DNA of 64,000 nt from Cohnella terricola (lineage in GTDB: Bacteria > Bacillota > Bacilli > Paenibacillales > Paenibacillaceae): NCBI RefSeq assembly GCF_007786475.1, contig NZ_VNJJ01000008.1:161675-225674 (forward strand). Direction: 5' to 3'. Positions 1 to 7,976 of the stretch are shown here, piece by piece; within the stretch, counting starts at the first letter, position 1, and each line of letters opens with the position of its first letter. Both the position numbers and the translations under genes were made by a program. The notes beneath the pieces are model-generated. The model had not been told where the DNA came from and did no database searches. It saw nothing but the letters and a program-made list of their open reading frames with translations.

Positions 1-1524
1 GGATCGGTCGATTCGCTGCTGCCGCCTTCTTTCTCCGCGCTGTGGGGACAGCGGAATATGTTTAAGGATCTGATGAAAGTCGGTTTTAAGAAAGTGCCCG
101 GAGACGGCGCTCCCGTATTGCAAGTGTCGCGCAGGGAGCGACCGCTTGCGGGCATTCCGGCGATTACGAGTTGGCAGGAGGACGGAGGACCTTTCGTAAC
201 GCTTCCTCTCGTCTATACCGAGCATCCGAACAATCGCAAAAACCATAATCTGGGTATGTACCGGATGCAGATTTTCGACGATCAAACGACGGGAATGCAC
301 TGGCAAATCCATAAAGGCGGCGGCTTCCATTACCATGAAGCGGAGAAACGCGGGGAGGCTCTGCCTGTTACCGTATTTCTGGGGGGGCCGCCGGCGTTGA
401 TCGCTTCGGCGATCGCTCCGATGCCGGAGAATATGCCCGAGCTGATGCTCGCTTCGCTCATTATGGGCGGTAAGCTGCCGATGGCCGACAACCCGCTGGG
501 CGGACACCGAATCCCGGCGGAAGCGGAGTTCGCTATCGTCGGCCGCGTGCTTCCCCACGAACGGCGTCCGGAAGGACCGTTCGGGGACCATTTCGGATAT
601 TATTCGCTTACTCACGATTTTCCGGTATTTCATGTGGACCATGTCTGGCATCGCAAAGACGCGATCTATCCGGCAACGATCGTCGGCAAGCCGAAGCAGG
701 AGGATTATTTCCTCGGGGAATATTTGCAACGGCTGTTGTCTCCCGCTTTTCCGATGGTCATGCCGGGTGTCCGCAGCTTGTGGGCTTACGCGGAGACGGG
801 CGTTCATGCGCTTGCCGCCGCCGTCGTGCGCGAGAGCTATTCCCGGGAAGCGCTCGGGACGGCGTTCCGGATTCTCGGAGAAGGCCAGCTCTCTTTGACG
901 AAATTTCTAATTCTGACGGACAAGCCGATGGATCTGGCCGATTTTCCGTTGCTGCTGGAGACGGTCTTGGAAAGATTCGATCCGTTCAAAGATTTGTTCG
1001 TATTCGACCAGACTTCCCACGATACGCTCGATTACACAGGCCCGCGGTTAAACCACGGCAGCAAAGCGGTTCTGCTGGGCGTAGGGGATCCGGTGCGCGA
1101 GCTGCCGGGGACGTACGAAGGAGGCCCGATCCCGGGCATCCGCAAAGCAAAGCCTTATTGCAAAGGCTGCCTTGTCGTCGAAGGCGGATCTTATTCCGAA
1201 GATCCGGAGCTTGGCTCGAGGCTGGCGGAGCGGCTTTCCGAAGAAGGCTGTCCGTGGCCGCTTATCGTGATCGCGGACGACGCCGATATCGCGGACGGAC
1301 AAACGGCGTTCCTATGGGCGACGTTCACCCGGTTTAATCCGGCGGCGGATATCTACGCGGTGAGCGATGCGGGAAGGCATCATATCGGCTACCGCTTGCC
1401 GATCGTAATCGATGCGCGCATGAAGCCGGGTTACCCGGACGAGCTGTTCCCGAGAGAGGATATCGTAGAGCTCGTGGATCGCAGGTGGAAGGAATATTTC
1501 CAAACGACGAATTGGAAAGATTAA
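1..1524 (+). CDS. UbiD-family decarboxylase, 5'-truncated; probable menaquinone-pathway enzyme
   Basis: The reading frame is open to the window edge, so the N-terminus is missing; 507 residues are visible. UbiD enzymes use prenylated FMN for reversible decarboxylation of aromatic or unsaturated acids. Family landmarks: an N-L-G-M-Y-R segment near position 250 (carrying the catalytic Arg), the A-E-A-E-F segment near 520, and the E-G-P-F-G-D-H-F-G-Y-Y stretch near 570, together matching the usual E-R-E catalytic residues. In bacteria with the futalosine route a UbiD homologue is thought to decarboxylate the naphthoate intermediate, and mqnE lies about 3.4 kb away, so this role is likely but inferred. 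Another UbiD substrate cannot be excluded. A terminator follows directly. Confidence 0.88.
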   Translation, partial: GSVDSLLPPSFSALWGQRNMFKDLMKVGFKKVPGDGAPVLQVSRRERPLAGIPAITSWQEDGGPFVTLPLVYTEHPNNRKNHNLGMYRMQIFDDQTTGMHWQIHKGGGFHYHEAEKRGEALPVTVFLGGPPALIASAIAPMPENMPELMLASLIMGGKLPMADNPLGGHRIPAEAEFAIVGRVLPHERRPEGPFGDHFGYYSLTHDFPVFHVDHVWHRKDAIYPATIVGKPKQEDYFLGEYLQRLLSPAFPMVMPGVRSLWAYAETGVHALAAAVVRESYSREALGTAFRILGEGQLSLTKFLILTDKPMDLADFPLLLETVLERFDPFKDLFVFDQTSHDTLDYTGPRLNHGSKAVLLGVGDPVRELPGTYEGGPIPGIRKAKPYCKGCLVVEGGSYSEDPELGSRLAERLSEEGCPWPLIVIADDADIADGQTAFLWATFTRFNPAADIYAVSDAGRHHIGYRLPIVIDARMKPGYPDELFPREDIVELVDRRWKEYFQTTNWKD

Positions 1525-1528
1525 GGCA

Positions 1529-1576
1529 AGAGACGGCGAGTGCCCGACCGAATCGGTTGAGCGCGCCGTCTCTTTT
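1529..1576 (+). terminator. Rho-independent terminator of the UbiD gene
   Basis: A 10-bp perfect stem (AGAGACGGCG at 1529, CGCCGTCTCT at 1564) is followed by a short T-run. It begins four bases after the stop codon. The predicted promoter of the next gene (TTGAGC 1557-1562, 18 bp, TACAAT 1581-1586) overlaps its 3' half. Confidence 0.8.
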
Positions 1577-1625
1577 GCGTTACAATGAAGGTTGACGGTC
1601 CAACTGAAGGCTAGGAGGAGCTTGT

Positions 1626-2336
1626 TTGCTGAGAATATTGTTCGGAGAACAGCCGCGGGAATGGACGGGGGCGGCGCTCGAAACGGTTCAATCCATCGTG
1701 AGCTTTGCCGCACTTTCCTCCTCGCTTGCCGAGCGGCGTCCGGAGATGGCGAAGAAATACCGCACTTTCGCGATCGGAGCCGAAGGCTTGCTTCGTTCTA
1801 TGGACGAATTCGAGCAGAGTTGCTACGCGGCCAGACGGTATGCGTCTCAAATTAATCACTCTAACGTACGGGAGCTTTCGCAAGGGGAGAGGCTAAGTTA
1901 CGATCGGCACGTTTATTTCGACAAAAACGCTTATATCCGCGTATTCGCTTTGTTGGATAAGTTAGGAACGCTGCTAAATCAGTTGCTAGATCTGCGAACG
2001 GAGCGGTTTAAGGTCCATTATTCCTTTTATACGATGCTTAGGAACATGCGCGAGAACGGGCTGTTTCCCGAACTGATGAATCCTCTGAACCAGCTTAAGG
2101 AACGCCACCAGGGTGCGATGAATCGGCTTCGCAACCGAAGGAATGTCGAAATCCACCAGATGAACGCGGAACTGAAGGACGATCTGCATCAGAGTCTGAC
2201 TGGCAATGGAGCGCGTACGACTCTTGAAAATTTGGAAGCCAACTTGGCCGACTTGGATCAAGGCTGGGAGATGATTCAAGGATCGCTCTTCCATGCTTTT
2301 CGATTCGGCTGCAAATATTTACGCAAGATGAAATAA
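1626..2336 (+). CDS. HEPN-like hypothetical protein (Cthe_2314-like)
   Basis: This is a 236-residue, largely alpha-helical soluble protein. The TTG start is chosen because GGAGG at 1615-1619 lies at proper spacing. Near the C-terminus the segment R-N-R-R-N-V-E-I-H (about residues 169-177) resembles the R-x4-6-H motif of HEPN domains, and the overall pattern recalls the Cthe_2314-like HEPN family of Firmicutes. HEPN proteins are often RNases or toxin components, but no antitoxin-like partner is adjacent, so no activity is assigned. It has its own promoter-like sequence and is followed 29 bp later by an SDR gene on the same strand. Confidence 0.7.
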   Translation: MLRILFGEQPREWTGAALETVQSIVSFAALSSSLAERRPEMAKKYRTFAIGAEGLLRSMDEFEQSCYAARRYASQINHSNVRELSQGERLSYDRHVYFDKNAYIRVFALLDKLGTLLNQLLDLRTERFKVHYSFYTMLRNMRENGLFPELMNPLNQLKERHQGAMNRLRNRRNVEIHQMNAELKDDLHQSLTGNGARTTLENLEANLADLDQGWEMIQGSLFHAFRFGCKYLRKMK

Positions 2337-2365
2337 GCGGATTATGGGGACGGAGGGGAAACCGC

Positions 2366-3142
2366 ATGAAGCTGACGGGCAAAATTGCGCTGATTACGGG
2401 CAGCGCCAAAGGATTGGGACGCCGTACGGCGCTGGAGCTTGCGTCTCATGGCTGCGACGTAGCCATTAATTACGTGACGAGCCGCGACGAGGCGGAAAGG
2501 CTTGTCGACGAGATTGCGGCTTTGGGTCGCAAATCTTATGCGATACAAGCCGACATCGCTCGAGCCGACGACGCCGAACGGCTCGTGTCCGAAGTGGAGA
2601 AACGATTCGGCGGCATCGATATCCTGATCAACAACGCCGGTCCTTTCATACGAGAACGCCGGTTGTTCGCGGATTACAAGGCGGAGGACATTCACTATCT
2701 CATGAACGGCAATCTCGTCGGCACGATGCTGATGGACCACCGGGTGCTGCCGGGGATGAGAGCGAGGCAATGGGGCCGGATTATCCATTTCGGATTCGGG
2801 CATGCCGCGGAGGCACGTTCTTGGCCGCATCGCGCCGTATATGCCGCAGCGAAAGTCGGGTTGGTTTCTTTTACCAAGACGCTGGCGGTAGAGGAAGCGG
2901 CAAGCGGCATCACGGTGAATATGATTTGTCCCGGCGATATTCGCGGAGACTACAAGGAGAAAAGCATCGCGGACGTCGCAGGCATCATGGACGACGAGTC
3001 GCCTAGGGGACGACCGGGAACAGGAGAGGACGTCGCCAGAATGATCGCTTTCCTCTGTATGCCGGAATCGGATTTCATTACCGGCAACATGATCGACGTC
3101 TCCGGCGGGTTGGACCCGATTCGCACGATCTTAAAGCCATGA
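2366..3142 (+). CDS. SDR-family oxidoreductase
   Basis: A 258-residue short-chain dehydrogenase/reductase. The N-terminal cofactor motif T-G-S-A-K-G-L-G (residues 12-19), the N-N-A-G motif (about 89-92) and the catalytic Y-A-A-A-K (about 159-163) are visible, with the family-typical P-G-D after the active site. Oddly, the position 13 residues before the catalytic Tyr, normally Ser, is His in this reading. Closely related Firmicute SDRs may share this, so it is not proof of inactivity. A Shine-Dalgarno-like GGAGGGG stands at 2352-2358, seven bases before the ATG. The substrate is unknown. Confidence 0.85.
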   Translation: MKLTGKIALITGSAKGLGRRTALELASHGCDVAINYVTSRDEAERLVDEIAALGRKSYAIQADIARADDAERLVSEVEKRFGGIDILINNAGPFIRERRLFADYKAEDIHYLMNGNLVGTMLMDHRVLPGMRARQWGRIIHFGFGHAAEARSWPHRAVYAAAKVGLVSFTKTLAVEEAASGITVNMICPGDIRGDYKEKSIADVAGIMDDESPRGRPGTGEDVARMIAFLCMPESDFITGNMIDVSGGLDPIRTILKP

Positions 3143-3145
3143 CAA

Positions 3146-3173
3146 AAGGCCCTGCCGGAATCGGCAGGACCTT
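3146..3173. terminator. Bidirectional terminator between SDR and NFU genes
   Basis: A 12-bp stem with one mismatch and loop GAAT sits four bases after the SDR stop and 23 bp after the end of the convergent NFU gene. Confidence 0.65.
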
Positions 3174-3196
3174 CAACCTTCTTGAATGAAAGGAAA

Positions 3197-3439
3197 TTAG
3201 AACACTTGAACGACTTCTTGGATGCCTTCGACTTCTTCAAGCAATGCGCGCTCGATACCGGCTTTGAGCGTGATTGTGGAGCTCGGGCAGCTGCCGCAAG
3301 CGCCCATCAGACGCAACTTGACGATGCCATCTTCAATATCGACGAGTTCAACGTCTCCTCCGTCGCGTTGCAAGAACGGACGCAATTTATCGAGAACGTC
3401 AACGACTTCATCGTACTGGCTTGGAGCATTCGTACTCAT
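3197..3439 (-). CDS. NifU C-terminal-domain (NFU) Fe-S cluster scaffold/carrier, YutI-like
   Basis: An 80-residue NFU domain protein. The C-G-S-C motif in the segment [11 protein letters not shown] binds or transfers a [4Fe-4S] cluster to client proteins. The second ATG is preferred over the one six bases upstream because AAAGGAG then lies nine bases before it. In Bacillus subtilis the homologue yutI neighbours yuzB and yutJ, and here the same three families cluster, which supports orthology. A promoter with a perfect -10 lies on the minus strand just upstream. Confidence 0.9.
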   Translation of the reverse strand: MSTNAPSQYDEVVDVLDKLRPFLQRDGGDVELVDIEDGIVKLRLMGACGSCPSSTITLKAGIERALLEEVEGIQEVVQVF

Positions 3440-3465
3440 GATCATCCACTCCTTTCATACTGTCT

Positions 3466-3493
3466 ATTATAGTACAAAAAGCCGTTTTTTCAA
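3466..3493 (-). promoter_or_regulatory. Predicted sigma-A promoter of the NFU gene
   Basis: On the minus strand TTGAAA (3488-3493) and TATAAT (3466-3471) are separated by 16 bp, about 27 bp before the ATG. Confidence 0.65.
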
Positions 3494-3538
3494 ACAGACC
3501 ATGTTACCGTTCCGCATAAAGAAAGGAAATGAAAAACG

Positions 3539-3805
3539 ATGAACATCGTAGAGTTTTGCGTGAGCAACATGCATCACGGCACCGATACGGTTCTGGAAAA
3601 GCTGGAGCAACTTCCCGACGTCGAAGTGATCGAATACGGCTGCCTGGGCAATTGCGGCGAATGTTACCTTTCTCCGTATGCCCTCGTCAATGGCGAGAGC
3701 GTCGTCGCTGAAACGGCGGAGCAGCTCTACGGACTGATCCTGGAAGCAATTCGGACGCAGGAAGAGCAACGCAGCGCTCTGGACAAGCTGTTAGATGATC
3801 TTTAA
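3539..3805 (+). CDS. yuzB: YuzB-family protein (DUF1450)
   Basis: An 88-residue small protein with a conserved cysteine pattern: C at residue 7, then C-L-G-N-C-G-E-C around 35-42. This resembles thioredoxin-like ferredoxin folds, though the biochemical role of YuzB is not established. AAAGGAAATG precedes the ATG. Its stop codon overlaps that of the convergent yutJ-like gene, the two ending within four bases of each other. The neighbourhood (NFU, YuzB, YutJ) matches the yut/yuz cluster of Bacillus and suggests a link to Fe-S or redox metabolism. Confidence 0.88.
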   Translation: MNIVEFCVSNMHHGTDTVLEKLEQLPDVEVIEYGCLGNCGECYLSPYALVNGESVVAETAEQLYGLILEAIRTQEEQRSALDKLLDDL

Positions 3806-4860
3806 CCGAAATGGCGCTTGCTTTTCCAGAGTACGCCGCTTTTTAACATCCGCGGAATTCGGCCGAGCAGAGGGGTAGCCCCCATCAGGCCGAAGCCCGC
3901 TTTTTTTCCCAAGGATCCGAGCACACCCTTCAGTTTGATGCGGGAGAGCTTCGGATCTTTGTTGTCCCAACGGGCGCGGATCACTTCCGCTACCTGCTTG
4001 CCTTGTGCTCCCGCAAGCTGTGCGCTAGGGGAGAAGGGCTGGCTGGAGCAATCCCCGATCACGTATACGTGCGGGGCGTCCGGAAGCTCGTGCCATTCGT
4101 TGACGATTAACCGTCCTTGAGGATCTTTCGGAAGCGTCAGGCGTTGGACGAGCTCGACGGGTTGAATGCCGGCCGTCCATACGGTGACGTCCGTCAAAAT
4201 CTGCTCGTCGCCGTTGTGAATGACGCCTTGTTCTAGCGAAGTAATGCTGATGTGCGATCTCATCTCTACGTCGTGCTGGCGGAACCAATCCGCGACGTAA
4301 GTTTGCAGTTTTCCCGGGAATGCCGACATGACGCTGCCGCCGCGATCGAGAATGCGGATGTTCACGTCCGCGCGGCTTTCTCTAAGTTCGGCCGCGATCT
4401 CGACGCCGCTGAGTCCGCCGCCAACGATGGTCAGTTGGCCGTATGGACGGATATCGTTAATTTGCTGGAACGTGCGCCGCGTCGCCGATAACGACTGAAT
4501 GCTGCAGGCGTACTCGGAAGCACCGGTTATGCCGTGGTAATTGTCCGTGCAACCGAGTGCGATGACGAGGGAATCGTATGATAGCGGCTCTTGCTCGTTG
4601 ATGTGAATCACTTTATTTTCCAGATCGATGTCTGTAACGTTGCCATAAACCATTTGCAATTGCGGATGAACGGGAAAGTTCACGCGGATTTCCAAGTCCG
4701 ACACCGTTCCCGCCGCGAGTGCGTAATACTCCGTTTTCAGTCCTTGATAAGGCATTCGGTCGACGAGCACCAATTGGGCCTCCGAAGGAAGATGCTCCAA
4801 CAATTCCTGAACGACCGTCAAACCGCCGTACCCTCCGCCTAAAATTACGACCTTGCTCAT
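3802..4860 (-). CDS. yutJ: NAD(P)/FAD-dependent oxidoreductase, YutJ-like (type II NADH dehydrogenase family)
   Basis: A 352-residue two-dinucleotide-binding-domain flavoprotein. The FAD motif G-G-G-Y-G-G is at residues 8-13 and the NAD motif V-G-G-G-L-S-G near 166-172; the G-D-C-S near 290 is the second FAD contact. It is shorter than the true NDH-2 at 11.3 kb and lacks an obvious C-terminal membrane anchor, as is typical for YutJ. AAAGGAGAT precedes the ATG. It probably transfers electrons from NAD(P)H, but the acceptor is not known. It overlaps yuzB tail to tail. Confidence 0.85.
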   Translation of the reverse strand: MSKVVILGGGYGGLTVVQELLEHLPSEAQLVLVDRMPYQGLKTEYYALAAGTVSDLEIRVNFPVHPQLQMVYGNVTDIDLENKVIHINEQEPLSYDSLVIALGCTDNYHGITGASEYACSIQSLSATRRTFQQINDIRPYGQLTIVGGGLSGVEIAAELRESRADVNIRILDRGGSVMSAFPGKLQTYVADWFRQHDVEMRSHISITSLEQGVIHNGDEQILTDVTVWTAGIQPVELVQRLTLPKDPQGRLIVNEWHELPDAPHVYVIGDCSSQPFSPSAQLAGAQGKQVAEVIRARWDNKDPKLSRIKLKGVLGSLGKKAGFGLMGATPLLGRIPRMLKSGVLWKSKRHFG

Positions 4861-4902
4861 AAAAGATCTCCTTTGAAGTCGGTTGCCTTTAGTATGACAC
4901 AG

Positions 4903-4928
4903 AAGAGTCCCCGTCTACCCGACGGGGA
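4903..4928 (-). terminator. Possible weak terminator or hairpin after mqnE
   Basis: The inverted repeat CCCCGTC / GACGGGG lies eight bases past the mqnE stop. Its 3' side is only moderately T-rich, so read-through into the yutJ-like gene is possible. Confidence 0.45.
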
Positions 4929-4936
4929 ACTCCGAA

Positions 4937-6040
4937 TTACTCGTATATTTTTACTTCGTTATAGAACGTATCGCGTTCGACCGGAATGCGTCCAGCTCCT
5001 TTGATCAGCCAGACCAGATCCTCGCGGGTAATTCCCGCCGGTGTCAGCGCGCCGGCCGCGTGGCTGATTCTCTCGCGGACGATCGTACCGTGGGCGTCGG
5101 ATGCGCCCATCGTTAGCGCCACCTGGGTGAGTTGAGTGCCGATGTTGATGAAATAAGCCTTGATGTGCTGAATGTTGTCCAGCATCAATCGGCTAATCGC
5201 GATCGCCTTCAGATCGTCGTATGCGGAATTTCTGCGGCGAATGCTTGCTTTCGGGCTAATCGGCTGCATCGACAACGGAATGAACACTTGGAAGCCGTTC
5301 GTCTCGTCTTGCAGATCGCGAATATGAATCATATGCTGCACGCGTTCTTCCAGCGATTCTACAGAGCCGTACAGCATCGTCGTGTGCGTTCGCAAACCGA
5401 GCTTGTGAGCCGTCCGATGAACTTCCAAATACTGATCGATGTTGGCCTTCGTGACGCGCATTTTTTTCCGATATTGATCGGACAAGATTTCCGCTCCGCC
5501 GCCGGTTAGTGTCTCTAGGCCAGCTTCGATGAGGCGTTCCAGTACCTGCTTATATTCGAGGCCAGAAATTCGCGAGAAGAAATCGATCTCCGCCGCCGTG
5601 TAGGCTTTCATCGTAACTTCCGGATATTTCTGCTTGAGCGCACGAATGGATTCCACGTAATACTCGAACGGAACGTTAGGGTTATGCCCTCCGACGATAT
5701 GAAACTCGCGAACACCCGGATGAATGTGCTGCTCGACGTAATCGATCATTTCTTGTGGCGAGAGCGTATATGCACCTTCTTGTCCCTCGTCCTTGCGGAA
5801 GTTGCAGAACGCGCAATGCGCTTCGCATACGTTCGTAAAATAAAGGCTCATGTTCTCGATAAAATAAACCTTTTTGCCGTTTTTCCTTAAATTTACCTCG
5901 TTGGCCAATTGCCCGATCGTAAGCAAGTCGTCGGAACGATATAGAAATACGCCGTCTTCCAAAGATAGGCGTTCTCCGTTCCGAACTTTGTCGGCGATCT
6001 CCGCCATCTGGCGATCGGGATGCGTTGTAACGAGAGTCAT
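4937..6040 (-). CDS. mqnE: Aminofutalosine synthase (radical SAM)
   Basis: A 367-residue radical-SAM enzyme. The cluster motif C-E-A-H-C-A-F-C is at about residues 72-79, followed by the family-typical G-G-H-N-P near 118. MqnE joins an enolpyruvyl-benzoate precursor and SAM to give aminofutalosine, the first committed step of the futalosine menaquinone route. Length and motif spacing fit MqnE better than the related MqnC, though the two families are similar. An AGGAGG site lies eleven bases before the ATG. With the UbiD homologue at the left edge it argues that menaquinone is made this way here. Confidence 0.9.
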   Translation of the reverse strand: MTLVTTHPDRQMAEIADKVRNGERLSLEDGVFLYRSDDLLTIGQLANEVNLRKNGKKVYFIENMSLYFTNVCEAHCAFCNFRKDEGQEGAYTLSPQEMIDYVEQHIHPGVREFHIVGGHNPNVPFEYYVESIRALKQKYPEVTMKAYTAAEIDFFSRISGLEYKQVLERLIEAGLETLTGGGAEILSDQYRKKMRVTKANIDQYLEVHRTAHKLGLRTHTTMLYGSVESLEERVQHMIHIRDLQDETNGFQVFIPLSMQPISPKASIRRRNSAYDDLKAIAISRLMLDNIQHIKAYFINIGTQLTQVALTMGASDAHGTIVRERISHAAGALTPAGITREDLVWLIKGAGRIPVERDTFYNEVKIYE

Positions 6041-6229
6041 GACATGCGCCTCCTGTAGCCTTGATCTGTTAAAACGATAAGTGCGAATGTTGGAATGTTA
6101 GCTTGTGAAAAAAATAACTTTCCAATATATCAAACAAATTCGCGGGTGAACAACTGTAAACATTATAAACCTGAACCTCATCCTCGGCAACTAGTAGATT
6201 GCGCCGGCGGGTATGTGTGGGGGTTTTGT

Positions 6230-6620
6230 GCACGCGGTTGGGCTTTTGGCGGCTGCTACGGTCTGCGGAGCCGTTAGAGTGTGCGTGGATGGGGTTTTGG
6301 TGGCTGTATCGGTCTGTGGGACCGTAAGAGTGTGTGCGGACGGGGTTTTGGTGGCTGCAACGGTCTGTGGGACCGTTAGAGTGCGCACGGACGGGGATGG
6401 GCGGATGCGGATGAGTATAGAGGTGCTTGTGGCGGTACTAAATTGCAAGAGAGTGTGGTGGATGAGTAAATAGGTGCGTGCGGCGGTACTAAATTGCAGG
6501 AACGTGGGGCGGATGAGGGATTCGGTGGCTGTAACGGTCTGCGGGACCGTTAGAGAGTGCGCGGATGGGGATTTGGCGGCTGTAAGGGTCTGGGAGACCG
6601 TTAGAGTGTGTGCGGACGTG
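6230..6620. repeat. 51-bp-period hairpin repeat array (family H), locus 1
   Basis: Palindromic cores of the form ACGGTCTGYGGGACCGT occur near 6258, 6309, 6360, 6534 and 6585. Within each run the spacing is exactly 51 bp. The centre of the array (6370-6520) holds diverged units in which GGCGGTACTAAATTGCA occurs twice, also 51 bp apart. Between cores is a GGGGTTTTGGTGGCTG-type spacer. The same family recurs at 62.99-63.83 kb. Reading frames through it are an effect of the 17-codon period and are not called as genes. The rest of the 6041-6757 gap shows only AT-rich promoter-like sequence near 6620-6720. Confidence 0.85.
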
Positions 6621-6757
6621 GATTAATTGCTAGCATTTAAATAGAAAAAGCGAAAGAGTTGGAAATTTAGGGTATCATATTGAATAATAAGGAAATTATG
6701 GTTATTGTAATATTAAAATCTTGAACGAGGCGGTGTATTCGACTGAAACCGGAAATT

Positions 6758-7192
6758 TTGCCCTTGAGTGAATTGGAGAAGCTGGACGAGTCCGAGAAAA
6801 TCCAGACGCTGCAAAGGTATCGGGCGGCGTATACGATTAAAGATTTAAGTCACGCGTGGCAGCTAACGAATCCGATTCAATATTACATGTGGTTGAAAAA
6901 ACAACGCATTTACGAGCAAATTGTGCGGAAATCGGATAAGTTCGAACCTTCCAAGGAATGGAAGAGGTTGCAAGACATCGATCTGCGCGATACGGAGCGT
7001 GCCAAAGTTCGGGGCTTATCCGCGGATCAGTTCCGCTATGCGCTGGATAAGGAGTCGTCGGGTCAAGAGCTGGCGTACGTGTTCCGTCGTCTGGCCGATT
7101 TCCTGCTGAACGATTCGGGTCAATTCCGCTGCCGTATCGAACTGAAAGCGATCGCTCACCAAACTGTAGACGACAGCTCTCTTGAGGCTTGA
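6758..7192 (+). CDS. Hypothetical protein with helix-rich, HTH-like N-terminus
   Basis: A 144-residue charged soluble protein that I do not recognise. Residues about 23-55 (Y-T-I-K-D-L-S-H-A-W and following) could form a helix-turn-helix, but no family is assigned. The TTG start is uncertain. The frame stays open upstream to 6725, and GAGG at 6727-6730 would better serve an ATT at 6737 or CTG at 6743. It precedes the HesB-family gene by 53 bp on the same strand and may share its transcript. Confidence 0.65.
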   Translation: MPLSELEKLDESEKIQTLQRYRAAYTIKDLSHAWQLTNPIQYYMWLKKQRIYEQIVRKSDKFEPSKEWKRLQDIDLRDTERAKVRGLSADQFRYALDKESSGQELAYVFRRLADFLLNDSGQFRCRIELKAIAHQTVDDSSLEA

Positions 7193-7245
7193 CGTTCTCT
7201 GGAGTATACTGAGGGGAGAACGACAGTACTGAGGAGGGAAACGAC

Positions 7246-7605
7246 ATGGTGAATATCAGCGAACCGGCAACGGAGAAAATTCAGGAAATGCTCGCCGCGG
7301 AAGAAATTCCGAACTTGTTCCTGCGCATTGGAGTCCAGGAGGGCGGATGCAGCGGTTTCTCATATGGAATGGGTTTTGACGACGAGATTCACGAGGGCGA
7401 CAGCGAAATGGAAGTTGGCGGAGTCAAAGTCGTCGTCGACGGAGATAGCATGAAATATTTGCGCGGCCTCGAGATCGATTGGAAGGAATCCGCCATGGGT
7501 GGAGGCTTTACGATCCAAAATCCGAACGCCACTGCTACTTGTGGTTGCGGCTCTTCGTTCCGTACGGCGACGGAAGCGGGCAACCCTGCGGCTGAGCCTT
7601 GCTAA
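7246..7605 (+). CDS. HesB/IscA-family iron-sulfur assembly protein (A-type carrier)
   Basis: A 119-residue A-type Fe-S carrier. The three conserved cysteines are present: one in G-G-C-S-G (Cys35) and two in the T-C-G-C-G-S-S-F segment near the C-terminus. Such proteins pass clusters to apoproteins after SUF assembly; YutM of Bacillus is a likely relative. AGGAGGG lies eight bases before the ATG. Just upstream a short segment is imperfectly duplicated (TACTGAGGGGAGAACGAC, then TACTGAGGAGGGAAACGAC), so two Shine-Dalgarno-like sites stand in tandem. The C-terminal tail adds another Cys as the last residue. Confidence 0.9.
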   Translation: MVNISEPATEKIQEMLAAEEIPNLFLRIGVQEGGCSGFSYGMGFDDEIHEGDSEMEVGGVKVVVDGDSMKYLRGLEIDWKESAMGGGFTIQNPNATATCGCGSSFRTATEAGNPAAEPC

Positions 7606-7628
7606 GGAACAAGAAAATAAGCAACAAA

Positions 7629-7673
7629 ACGGACACTCAACGCTCATCGCGGGCGCGGGTGTCCGTTTTTTTT
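7629..7673 (+). terminator. Rho-independent terminator after the HesB gene
   Basis: An ACGGACAC / GTGTCCGT stem with a long loop is followed by eight T residues. Confidence 0.8.
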
Positions 7674-7718
7674 ATGTGCGTGCGGTTCCGGAATTTGTTG
7701 AGTTCATAATTTGACCGC

Positions 7719-7748
7719 TTGAATAAGAACCCATGTTCCCGTTATAAT
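7719..7748 (+). promoter_or_regulatory. Promoter of the WYL-like/YolD-like pair
   Basis: TTGAAT (7719-7724) and a perfect TATAAT (7743-7748) are 18 bp apart. LexA box 1 lies within the spacer and box 2 just after the -10. Confidence 0.7.
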
Positions 7749-7762
7749 AGGAACATAAGTTC
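7727..7762. promoter_or_regulatory. Two LexA (SOS) boxes
   Basis: GAAC-CCAT-GTTC (7727-7738) and GAAC-ATAA-GTTC (7751-7762) match the Firmicute LexA/DinR core GAAC-N4-GTTC. Their centres are 24 bp apart and they bracket the -10 element, so LexA bound there would block RNA polymerase. The pair is embedded in a larger near-perfect palindrome (7721-7768). Confidence 0.75.
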
Positions 7763-7781
7763 TTATTCGGAGGGGTTTCGT

Positions 7782-7976
7782 GTGGATATCAAAAAGTGCA
7801 TCGGACATAAAGTCGATCTTATTTACGTGGATACGAGCGGCAAGTTTACGCAACGTCGTGTCAATTTATTCGCGATCCGCAACGGGAAAGCACGCGTATA
7901 TGATATGAACAAGCGTGGCTTCCGAACGCTTGTTGTCGATCGTATCCTCGCGGTTCAGGCGGTGAGTGTGCGATGA
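7782..7976 (+). CDS. Small WYL-like protein
   Basis: A 64-residue protein. GTG 7782 is chosen because GGAGGGG lies just before it; the frame is open further upstream but would run through the promoter. The sequence resembles a bare WYL/Sm-like fold: V-D-L-I-Y-V-D, then R-R-V-N-L-F-A-I, then G-K-A-R-V-Y-D, then F-R-T-L-V-V-D-R-I-L-A-V. WYL domains usually sense ligands or nucleic acid in regulators, but here there is no DNA-binding domain. It overlaps the YolD-like gene by four bases (ATGA), so the two are translationally coupled under LexA-box control. Confidence 0.72.
   Translation: MDIKKCIGHKVDLIYVDTSGKFTQRRVNLFAIRNGKARVYDMNKRGFRTLVVDRILAVQAVSVR

Noticed and set aside
7711..7748. TTGACC as -35 for the WYL/YolD promoter
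   Set aside because: It lies 26 bp from the TATAAT; TTGAAT at 18 bp is the better partner.
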